This document shows positions 7,291 through 12,978 of a stretch of DNA of 12,978 bases, one piece after another. A program made the translations under genes and the position numbers. A model generated the notes under the pieces. It searched no databases. It worked only from the letters and a program-made list of their open reading frames with translations, and had not been told where the DNA came from. The stretch is from an uncultured Clostridia bacterium. GTDB taxonomy: Bacteria; Bacillota; Clostridia; Oscillospirales; Acutalibacteraceae. The stretch is from the NCBI GenBank assembly GCA_937919155.1, contig CALFPM010000194.1, forward strand, positions 1 to 12,978, read 5' to 3'. Every line of letters begins with the position of its first letter. The stretch's first letter is position 1.

Positions 7291-8028
7291 ATGTCAAAAG
7301 CGAATGAATATTTTGAAAATCTTCAGAGAATTCTTGCCCGGATTGTAACGGAGCAGGGAGATAATATAGAGGCGGCGGCAAAGGCTGTTGCGGACACATT
7401 GAAAAATGGCGGCAGAATACATACCTTCGGCACAGGCCATTCTCATATGCTTGCCGAGGAGATTTTTTATCGTGCAGGCGGTCTTGTGAATGTTAACCCC
7501 ATTCTTGAAACGGGACTTATGCTTCACGAAAGTGCATCAAAAAGCACGGCGCTCGAGCGACTTGAGGGTTACGGCGAAATTCTTTTTGATATGCACGGCA
7601 TAAAGGAAGCTGACATCCTCTTCCTTTTCTCGAATTCGGGCAGAAACGGTGTTGCAATTGACCTTGGAATAATTGCACGCGACAGGGGAGTCAAAACCGT
7701 TGTCATTACCAATATGGAACATACTATGCAAGGCAAGTCAAGGCACTCAAGCGGCAAAAAACTTTATGAGCTTGGCACGGTTGTTATTGATAACTGCGGC
7801 TGCATGGGCGATGCATCAATGGAAATCAAGGAAATCGGCAGAAATGTTGCCCCCACATCAACTGCTGCAGGTGCGGCAATTCTCAATGCCATCGAAGCGC
7901 GTGCAGTTGAAATTATGGTTGCGGACGGCTTTGTGCCAGAGGTTTTCTCAAGCAGCAATGTTGACGGCGGCGATGAGATAAACGATGCCTATGTGAAGAA
8001 ATATATCAAGGAGATTAAGTCATTATGA
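7291..8028 (+). CDS. UPF0309 SIS-domain phosphosugar-binding protein
   Basis: A 245-residue single-domain SIS protein resembling the UPF0309/COG4821 family. SIS domains bind phosphosugars and occur in isomerases, MurQ-type etherases and regulators. Visible features are an N-terminal helical segment, the phosphate-binding turn GTGHSH (47-52), the SIS loop FLFSNSGRNG (111-120), and APTSTAAG (187-194) near the sugar site. It is cytoplasmic. The start is well supported: GGAGG lies 7 bases before the ATG, just downstream of a strong promoter. The stop overlaps the next gene by four bases (ATGA), so it is translationally coupled to a GH84 glycosidase. That neighbour suggests the ligand is a phosphorylated N-acetylated amino sugar or its product. 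The exact reaction of UPF0309 proteins is not something I can state. Confidence 0.88.
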   Translation: MSKANEYFENLQRILARIVTEQGDNIEAAAKAVADTLKNGGRIHTFGTGHSHMLAEEIFYRAGGLVNVNPILETGLMLHESASKSTALERLEGYGEILFDMHGIKEADILFLFSNSGRNGVAIDLGIIARDRGVKTVVITNMEHTMQGKSRHSSGKKLYELGTVVIDNCGCMGDASMEIKEIGRNVAPTSTAAGAAILNAIEARAVEIMVADGFVPEVFSSSNVDGGDEINDAYVKKYIKEIKSL

Positions 8029-9689
8029 TTTATCCTGCCCTTCAGAAATCAAATATTACGGAGTGGATAGAATTTTCCCCCGGAAAAATTGTTTACAGCG
8101 GTTATGAATGCGATGAACTGAATAAATATCACGCATTTGCATTGAGAGGAAACAGTAAAGATGATGTACTTTACATACATGTCATCAAAGAAAATTCACG
8201 CCGCACAGAATATATCGATGAAACCCGCAGAATAACCGATGAAAAATACTTTATAGATGCGGAAAAGTGCGATGACGGTGTGCGTATTACCGTGACAGTT
8301 TCGGGCAAAAAAAGCCTTTTTCGTGCAGTGAACAGAATTTCGCAGATGAAGTGGGACGAAAAGTTCTTTATTGGTCAGGCGGAAGATTACCCTCTGTTTG
8401 CTGAAAGGGGCTATATAGAAGGGTTTTACGGCCGCCCATGGAGCTTTAGTGACCGCAAAAACATGGTTTTGATATTGTCATTTTTCGGCATGAACACTCA
8501 TTATTATGCCCCGAAAGATGATCCGTATCACCGCGATAAATGGGATGAATTGTATCCTGAAAAAGAGCTTTCGGAGCTTGCGGATCTTCTTGAAGCCTGC
8601 AACGAAAATTATATGGATTTTTACTTCTGCATTGCGCCCGGATTGAGTATGAAATATTCTTCTGAAGCTGATTTTGAAAAGCTTGCTCGTAAAGCTGAAC
8701 AGCTTTACAATATAGGAGTGCGCAATTTCGGCCTGCTGCTTGACGATATTCCCGATAACCTCTATTTTGACGAGGATAAAGCTGCTTTTTGCAGTGAAGC
8801 GGTCAATGCTCATATCCATATTTCCAATAAATTTTACGATTATCTTAAACAACTTGACTCAAGTTGCCGCCTGACGGTTTGTCCTTTGCAGTATCACGGC
8901 AACGGCGATGAATATTACATTTCAAAGCTCGGAAAAGGACTTGACGGTTCAATCAAAATTTTCTGGACAGGACATAACATCTGCTCGCAGGAAATCACCG
9001 TCCGCGAAGCGGTTATTTTTGAAAATTCAACAAACCGCAAGCCTCTTTACTGGGATAATTTTCCCGTTAATGATGCGGAAATGCAGAATGAAATGCACCT
9101 CGGCTACATAAACGGCAGGGATCCTGATTTGTATCGTTACTCCGAGGGATTGATTTCAAACGCAATGGAATATTGCCTTTCAAGCAGAATTCCTCTGCTC
9201 ACCGTCAGCGATTATCTTTGGAATCCCGTGGCTTACGATGGCTTTTCATCGTGGCAAAAAGCCTGTGAATTGACAATCGGACCTGATTTTGAAAAAGTTA
9301 TGCCTTTCTTTGACAATTTGCTGACTTCCTGTCTTAAGGTTGAGAATTCGCCGATGATGAATGTTGCCCTCAATGATGCTCAGCAATTGTACTTTGGCGG
9401 CGACATCAAAGGCGCGAAGGTTGTTATGGCAGATTACCTCCGCAAGCTTGCAGCATGTGTTGAATACATAAAAGATTCTGACGATCCTCTTTTCAAGGAG
9501 CTTGCACCTTGGATGGAAAAGCAAAAGATTGCTTATACTCTGCTTGTTACGGCGACCGGTTTGCTGATTGAGAATTCTGAATCAGGCAAAATTGCAGTCA
9601 AAAAACTTATCCGAGAGTATCTTGACCATCCCAAAACACTTTGCGACTTTTCACTTCAGGCATATGCGGAAAGGATGCTTACACTTTGA
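8025..9689 (+). CDS. GH84-type beta-N-acetylglucosaminidase, apparently cytoplasmic
   Basis: A 554-residue glycosidase of the GH84/NAGidase family (PF07555), which removes beta-linked N-acetylglucosamine by substrate-assisted catalysis. Residues about 1-120 form an N-terminal domain like the one preceding GH84 and GH20 barrels. The barrel opens with RGYIEGFYGRPWS (128-140), then GMNTHYYAPKDDPYHR (155-170), APGLSMKYSS (204-213) and LLLDDIP (237-243), where Asp240-Asp241 is the catalytic pair. FWTGHNICS (313-321) and LYWDNFPVND (341-350) are substrate-pocket segments. A helical region completes the protein. There is no signal peptide, whereas characterised clostridial GH84 enzymes are often large secreted proteins, so it probably acts on imported GlcNAc oligosaccharides or cytoplasmic conjugates. 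It overlaps both neighbours by four bases. Confidence 0.92.
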   Translation: MIYPALQKSNITEWIEFSPGKIVYSGYECDELNKYHAFALRGNSKDDVLYIHVIKENSRRTEYIDETRRITDEKYFIDAEKCDDGVRITVTVSGKKSLFRAVNRISQMKWDEKFFIGQAEDYPLFAERGYIEGFYGRPWSFSDRKNMVLILSFFGMNTHYYAPKDDPYHRDKWDELYPEKELSELADLLEACNENYMDFYFCIAPGLSMKYSSEADFEKLARKAEQLYNIGVRNFGLLLDDIPDNLYFDEDKAAFCSEAVNAHIHISNKFYDYLKQLDSSCRLTVCPLQYHGNGDEYYISKLGKGLDGSIKIFWTGHNICSQEITVREAVIFENSTNRKPLYWDNFPVNDAEMQNEMHLGYINGRDPDLYRYSEGLISNAMEYCLSSRIPLLTVSDYLWNPVAYDGFSSWQKACELTIGPDFEKVMPFFDNLLTSCLKVENSPMMNVALNDAQQLYFGGDIKGAKVVMADYLRKLAACVEYIKDSDDPLFKELAPWMEKQKIAYTLLVTATGLLIENSESGKIAVKKLIREYLDHPKTLCDFSLQAYAERMLTL

Positions 9690-10201
9690 TTAAAATTAAT
9701 AATTCTGCTTTGCGTGAAGCGTATGAGCGGCTTTACCATAAAACCCCTCTCGGCTTCTATAATTGCGGCAGACTTTGTGACGGACTTTGCTGCAGGGGAG
9801 ACAGTCAGGGGATGTGGCTTTTTCCTTATGAACAGGAACTTTTTGAGGGGAAGGAAGGCTTTGAAATATGTGAAACCGAGGGCAACTACGGTTATCCTAT
9901 GGTAATTTGCTCAGGCGAGTGTGACAGAGCCGAAAGACCTCTTGCCTGCCGCATTTTTCCGCTTTTTCCTCTTGTTACCGAAGAAGACGGAAAAATCAGA
10001 ATTGAGGTTATCTATGACCCGAGAGCGGGAATGTGCCCGATTGCAAGAGAGCAAAAGCCTCTCGACCCGTCATTCATAAAAGAAGTGCGAAAGGCTGCGC
10101 TTTACCTTGTGCGCGATGAAAAAATTCTTGAGTACCTCAAAGCGATCAGCCTTGAACTGACTGAAATAATTGAATTGCGCGAAATGTTGGGTGGATTATA
10201 A
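9686..10201 (+). CDS. Small cysteine-cluster protein (YkgJ-like), TTG start
   Basis: A cytoplasmic protein of 171 residues with nine cysteines. The pattern C-x3-C-x3-CC at residues 27-36 followed by C62, C75, C79, CR at 88-89 within RPLACRIFPLFPL, and C117 resembles the YkgJ/CxxCxxCC group, thought to bind zinc or iron; the function is unknown. I place the start at TTG 9686, which overlaps the GH84 stop as TTGA. This matches the four-base overlaps elsewhere in the operon, and AAAGGA lies about 11 bases upstream. An ATG at 9641 in the same frame would add 15 residues that overlap GH84 and lack family resemblance, so it is less likely. The stop overlaps the next ATG by one base (TAATG). Gene reality is firm; family is moderate. 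Confidence 0.78.
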   Translation: MIKINNSALREAYERLYHKTPLGFYNCGRLCDGLCCRGDSQGMWLFPYEQELFEGKEGFEICETEGNYGYPMVICSGECDRAERPLACRIFPLFPLVTEEDGKIRIEVIYDPRAGMCPIAREQKPLDPSFIKEVRKAALYLVRDEKILEYLKAISLELTEIIELREMLGGL

Positions 10202-11517
10202 TGAAAAGGTATATATATAGTATTATTATAATAACATTAATATTGTGTCTGCTCTCTTCCTGCAAGGTAAGTATAAGCGACAGCTATGTCGCTCACATAC
10301 AGGCTCAGGCAGAGGCGTATGACTTTGCAGAGGCCGCTGAGCGTATCAAGACCGAAACAGGTGTTGATATGACAACAGTTTTCCTTGAATCAATGGGAGA
10401 GGAAAAGGCTGAGCAAATCATTGCCGCCCTTGATGACGGCACATATACCGACATTACCTGGCTCAATGTGGCAGGTTATTCCCGCCATGTTATTGCGGAT
10501 ATGCTTTCGGGCAATATTAATGCATCCAATGTTTCTGATTTCGGATTCAACGGCAAGGACAGCTTCACGGTTTCTTTTGTCGGCGATATCCTTTTTGATC
10601 CTGATTTCCGTCCCATGGTGCACGCAAGTGAGATGGGCGGTGTGCTTAATTGCATTGATACCGCCGTTGTGGATTATCTCAAGGCATCCGATGTTTTTTT
10701 GATTAACAACGAATTCACCGTTGGCGAGAGGGGAACACCAATGCCCAATAAAACCTGGACATTTCAGGTGCATCCCGACAGACTTCAGCTATTCAAGCAA
10801 ATGGGAGTCGATATCGTTTCCCTTGCCAATAACCATGTTTATGATTACGGCCAGGTCGGTTTCGAAGATACGATTGCCAACCTTGACATGGCGGGAATAC
10901 CCCATATCGGTGCAGGCATGAATCTTGAAGAAGCGTCAAAGGCTCATTATTTTGTGGTCAACGGCATCAAAGTCGGCATAATTGCCGCAAGCAGTGCAGA
11001 GAAAGTGCGCTTTACTCCCGTTGCAGATGAAAACAGCCTCGGAGTAATGGGTACTTACGAAAGCGCAAAGTTCCTCGATGCAATCAGGGTTGCCGATGCG
11101 CAGTGCGATATTCTTGTTGCTTATGTTCATTGGGGCACGGAAAACACAACAAAGCTCGATGCAGACCAGATAACAATGGCTCGTGAATATGTTGATGCAG
11201 GTGTGGATGCCGTTATCGGCGGCCATCCTCATTGTCTGCAGGGTATGGATTTCTATAAAGATGTTCCCATTATTTACAGTGTCGGAAATTTCTGGTTCAA
11301 CAGCAAGAGCCTTGATTCCTGCGTAATTACTCTTAAGATCGACAGTAATATGAATGCCGAAACAATTATTGTTCCCCTTGAGCAGAAAAATTGTGAAACC
11401 CGTATGCTTGTTGACCCCGCAGAGAGTCGTGCGCTCTTTGACAGAGTGGAGGGCTTTGAGCCGCAGACGGTCACAATATCAGATAGCGGACTTATTGCTC
11501 CGAAGGTGGCTCAATGA
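10201..11517 (+). CDS. CapA-family lipoprotein (poly-gamma-glutamate capsule-type metallophosphoesterase fold)
   Basis: A 438-residue CapA/PGA_cap family protein (PF09587). The N-terminus has Lys-Arg, a hydrophobic core and a lipobox LSSC with Cys21 as the lipidation site, so it should be anchored outside the membrane. Residues about 30-118 form a mainly helical extension not typical of the CapA core. The core follows: SFVGDI (D129), INNEFT (N170, E171), SLANNHVYDYG (N210, N211, H212), VHWGTE (H310), and IGGHPHCLQG (H342, H344), the expected metal ligands, then YSVGNFWF. CapA proteins act in polyglutamate capsule synthesis in some bacilli, but most clostridial homologues have no known role and no capBC genes are present here. 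It overlaps the previous gene by one base and the next by four. Confidence 0.9.
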   Translation: MKRYIYSIIIITLILCLLSSCKVSISDSYVAHIQAQAEAYDFAEAAERIKTETGVDMTTVFLESMGEEKAEQIIAALDDGTYTDITWLNVAGYSRHVIADMLSGNINASNVSDFGFNGKDSFTVSFVGDILFDPDFRPMVHASEMGGVLNCIDTAVVDYLKASDVFLINNEFTVGERGTPMPNKTWTFQVHPDRLQLFKQMGVDIVSLANNHVYDYGQVGFEDTIANLDMAGIPHIGAGMNLEEASKAHYFVVNGIKVGIIAASSAEKVRFTPVADENSLGVMGTYESAKFLDAIRVADAQCDILVAYVHWGTENTTKLDADQITMAREYVDAGVDAVIGGHPHCLQGMDFYKDVPIIYSVGNFWFNSKSLDSCVITLKIDSNMNAETIIVPLEQKNCETRMLVDPAESRALFDRVEGFEPQTVTISDSGLIAPKVAQ

Positions 11518-12146
11518 AATACACTCACATTATCTGGGATTGGAACGGAACTCTGCTCAACGATATCGGTGCATCTCTGGCAAGCGTGAACGATATGCTT
11601 GCAATGCGTGGCAGACCGCCTATTGATATTGATTATTACAGGGATTGTATCGGTGTTCCGATCATCAAATTTTATGAAAAGGTGTTTGATCTCGCCAATG
11701 AGGACTACTCTGTAATTATAAAACAATATAATAACGGTTATCTCAGCCATCTCAGCAGCTGCGGATTGGCGGAAAATGCCCGTGATGTGCTGGATTATTT
11801 TGCCGAAAGAGGAGTGAAACAGGCAATAGTTTCCTCGTCCAATAACGAACAGCTTCACACCAATGTGAAAAAATACGGCATATTTAATTGCTTTGATGCA
11901 GTGCTCGGTGCATCCGATTTTTATGCAGGCTCAAAGATTGAGAGAGCGGTTGAATATCTGAAAAAAAGCGGTGAATACCGCGCTCTTGTGGTGGGTGACC
12001 TTGAACACGATGCTGAAATGGCGGCGGAATTGGGTGCCGATTGTGTGCTTATTACGAGCGGTCATGAGAACCGTGAAAGGCTTTATGCCGCAAATGCAAG
12101 GGTGATTTCAAACCTGCGTGAACTGATTGAAATAGCGGAAAATTAA
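11514..12146 (+). CDS. HAD-superfamily hydrolase (phosphatase-like)
   Basis: A 210-residue HAD hydrolase with a helical cap, of the phosphoglycolate-phosphatase-like type. Motif I is WDWNGTL (nucleophile Asp9), with Asn11 in place of the second Asp of the standard DxDGT. Motif II is IVSSSN (Ser107 region), motif III is Lys141 in GSKIE, and motif IV is VVGDLEHD (Asp162, Asp166). The DWNGT variant is familiar from other Firmicutes HAD proteins as I recall it, so the protein need not be inactive, though the general acid/base residue is missing. Cytoplasmic. It is the last gene of the rightward operon, overlaps the CapA stop as ATGA, and is followed at once by a terminator. A phosphorylated sugar is a plausible substrate given the operon, but this is inference. 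Confidence 0.88.
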   Translation: MKYTHIIWDWNGTLLNDIGASLASVNDMLAMRGRPPIDIDYYRDCIGVPIIKFYEKVFDLANEDYSVIIKQYNNGYLSHLSSCGLAENARDVLDYFAERGVKQAIVSSSNNEQLHTNVKKYGIFNCFDAVLGASDFYAGSKIERAVEYLKKSGEYRALVVGDLEHDAEMAAELGADCVLITSGHENRERLYAANARVISNLRELIEIAEN

Positions 12147-12147
12147 T

Positions 12148-12176
12148 CAAAAGACAGCCGTCAGAGCTGTCTTTTG
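12148..12176 (+). terminator. Hairpin terminator of the SIS-GH84-CapA-HAD operon
   Basis: CAAAAGACAGC (12148-12158) pairs perfectly with GCTGTCTTTTG (12166-12176) around a 7-base loop. It starts one base after the HAD stop codon. The U tract lies within the right arm (CTTTT) instead of following it, and matching A residues on the left make it work on either strand. Confidence 0.8.
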
Positions 12177-12390
12177 GCGCTCATAATTCAAAAACACATC
12201 GCAACCGCAACATTTTATGACTTTTAAAACTGAACAAAAAGCGTGTAATTAGTTTGATTTTACTTTTGCCATAAATTCCCGTTGATTTGTAAAATGTGAA
12301 CAAAATGCGTCAAAATCGTTTGTTTAATATAAACAAAAAAACGCAAAGTTTACAGTTTGTTCATAATTTATTTACAAAAAATTAAATAAT
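12177..12390. other. AT-rich intergenic region with clustered TRAACAAA motifs
   Basis: No gene is visible between the terminator and the leader. The 8-base motif T(A/G)AACAAA occurs five times: forward at 12231-12238, 12297-12304 and 12330-12337, and reversed at 12319-12326 and 12356-12363. The 12319 and 12330 copies face each other as a perfect inverted repeat with a 3-base centre. The two TGAACAAA forward copies sit in a 14-base direct repeat with one mismatch (TGAACAAAAAGCGT and TGAACAAAATGCGT). This suggests a regulatory region for the secreted-protein gene. I could not pick a convincing -35/-10 pair. No DnaA boxes are evident, so an origin is unlikely. Confidence 0.45.
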
Positions 12391-12524
12391 TTGCAGGGAG
12401 TCCGCAACAACTCCTTTATAAAGTAATTATTGTAAATTGAGGCATTTTAAATGCCCGCAAATAAGAAGTCCTATTTGCAGGGGCTTCGGCGCGCAAGCGT
12501 TCACTTTTTATGGAGGTGCAAAAT
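12389..12524 (+). promoter_or_regulatory. Possible structured 5' leader of the secreted-protein gene
   Basis: Three consecutive potential hairpins lie before the start codon: GGAGT/ACTCC (12397-12401 with 12410-12414), GGCAT/ATGCC (12441-12445 with 12451-12455), and a 7-base perfect pair GCAAATA/TATTTGC (12457-12463 with 12472-12478). The 10-base string ATTTGCAGGG occurs at both 12389-12398 and 12473-12482, so GCAAAT at 12457-12462 could pair with either copy. A small CGC-GCAA-GCG hairpin (12490-12499) follows, then GGAGGTG at 12512-12518. It fits no riboswitch class I know. The 5' end of the transcript is not established. Confidence 0.35.
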
Positions 12525-12978
12525 ATGAAAAAGGCAAAAAGACTCTTGGCAGTTCTTTTGGCAGCCCTCATGATTTTCGGTTCAGCAAGCATATCGTCAT
12601 ATGCTTACCTTTCTGAAGCTGAAAACTGGAACAATGCCACATTGACGGGCGGCGAAAAGTACTACTTCTCCTACGATCAGGGCGCAACCTGGGTTCTCGA
12701 CATGCTCGATGACATGCTCAATGACGCTCAGATCGTCCTTACTTGTGAAGAACTTAACGAAATTGCCGACATCGGTCTTAATATCTTCACCAGTAACATC
12801 TTGCTTAACCTTGACAAATTCCTTGCAGCAGCCGATTCATACGATGAAAACGGCAAGGAAGCAATCGACCTTCGTTCGGTTGATGGTCTTATCAAATCTC
12901 TTGTCGGTGTTTTCGATTGTCTTAATTCCGGCGGTCTTGCAAACATTGCAAACTTCCTCGGTATTCTCGGTGACCTTA
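12525..12978 (+). CDS. Secreted protein of unknown function (3' end missing)
   Basis: An open frame runs from ATG 12525 to the right edge without a stop, giving the first 151 residues. A strong GGAGGTG ribosome site lies 6 bases before the ATG. The N-terminus is a classical signal peptide: Lys2, Lys3, Lys5 and Arg6, a hydrophobic core to about residue 19, and a likely cleavage after Ser-Tyr-Ala at residue 27. The mature part begins acidic and aromatic-rich, and continues with leucine-rich, probably helical stretches (for example residues 56-70 and 82-101). I recognise no domain. Codon use differs from the neighbouring genes: all six Phe codons are TTC, six of seven Tyr codons are TAC, and Asn and Ile favour the C-ending form, which suggests high expression. 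It may be a large cell-surface protein; the rest is out of view. Confidence 0.82.
   Translation, partial: MKKAKRLLAVLLAALMIFGSASISSYAYLSEAENWNNATLTGGEKYYFSYDQGATWVLDMLDDMLNDAQIVLTCEELNEIADIGLNIFTSNILLNLDKFLAAADSYDENGKEAIDLRSVDGLIKSLVGVFDCLNSGGLANIANFLGILGDL

Noticed and set aside
9641..9685. ATG-initiated 15-residue N-terminal extension of the Cys-cluster protein
   Set aside because: It lies inside GH84 in another frame; the TTG at 9686 better fits the operon's overlap pattern.
12180..12390. Replication origin
   Set aside because: The region is AT-rich with repeats, but has no DnaA-box cluster and no dnaA or dnaN nearby.
12389..12524. Known riboswitch or T-box in the leader
   Set aside because: I compared it from memory with c-di-GMP, preQ1, THF, fluoride, cobalamin and T-box conserved cores and found none of them.
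12728..12946. 72-codon minus-strand open frame at the right edge
   Set aside because: It is antisense to the secreted-protein gene, which has a signal peptide, a strong ribosome site and biased codons.

Overview
The window looks like chromosomal DNA from a Gram-positive member of the Clostridia, most likely an uncultured gut or rumen relative of the Ruminococcaceae/Oscillospiraceae. The reasons are GGAGG-type ribosome binding sites, sigma-A-like promoters, tightly packed operons, and families common in that group (aluminium-resistance/methionine gamma-lyase-like protein, DUF2461, UPF0309 SIS protein, CapA lipoprotein). This placement is inference; there is no rRNA or other marker gene. I see no mobile element, CRISPR array, tRNA or rRNA.

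Left half (1-7151, minus strand): one apparent seven-gene operon, read right to left from a promoter near 7185. The order is malQ (4-alpha-glucanotransferase), a PLP-dependent YnbB-like lyase, a DUF2461 protein, a phosphoglucomutase/phosphomannomutase-family enzyme with altered loops, and three tandem endonuclease/exonuclease/phosphatase (EEP) paralogues. The last EEP gene runs off the left edge. Gaps between genes are from -1 to 15 bases. The first two EEP proteins have N-terminal hydrophobic export segments and the third has none.

Centre (7152-7290): a 139-base divergent promoter region. The rightward promoter is near consensus, and an inverted repeat lies across its spacer and -10 box, so it may be an operator.

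Right half (7291-12146, plus strand): five genes, every junction overlapping by 4 or 1 bases. They encode a UPF0309 SIS-domain phosphosugar-binding protein, a GH84-type beta-N-acetylglucosaminidase without a signal peptide, a small cysteine-cluster protein starting at TTG, a CapA-family lipoprotein and a HAD hydrolase. A clear hairpin terminator follows. The most economical reading is intracellular amino-sugar processing by the first two genes, with a cell-envelope protein and a phosphatase co-translated; the link between the two halves of the operon is not known.

Right edge (12177-12978): an AT-rich intergenic region with five copies of an 8-base motif and then a potentially structured leader, followed by the start of a secreted protein of unknown function whose codon use suggests high expression.

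The best candidates for something undescribed are the SIS-GH84-Cys-cluster-CapA-HAD co-translated unit, the EEP triplet inside an alpha-glucan operon, and the motif cluster plus leader upstream of the secreted protein.
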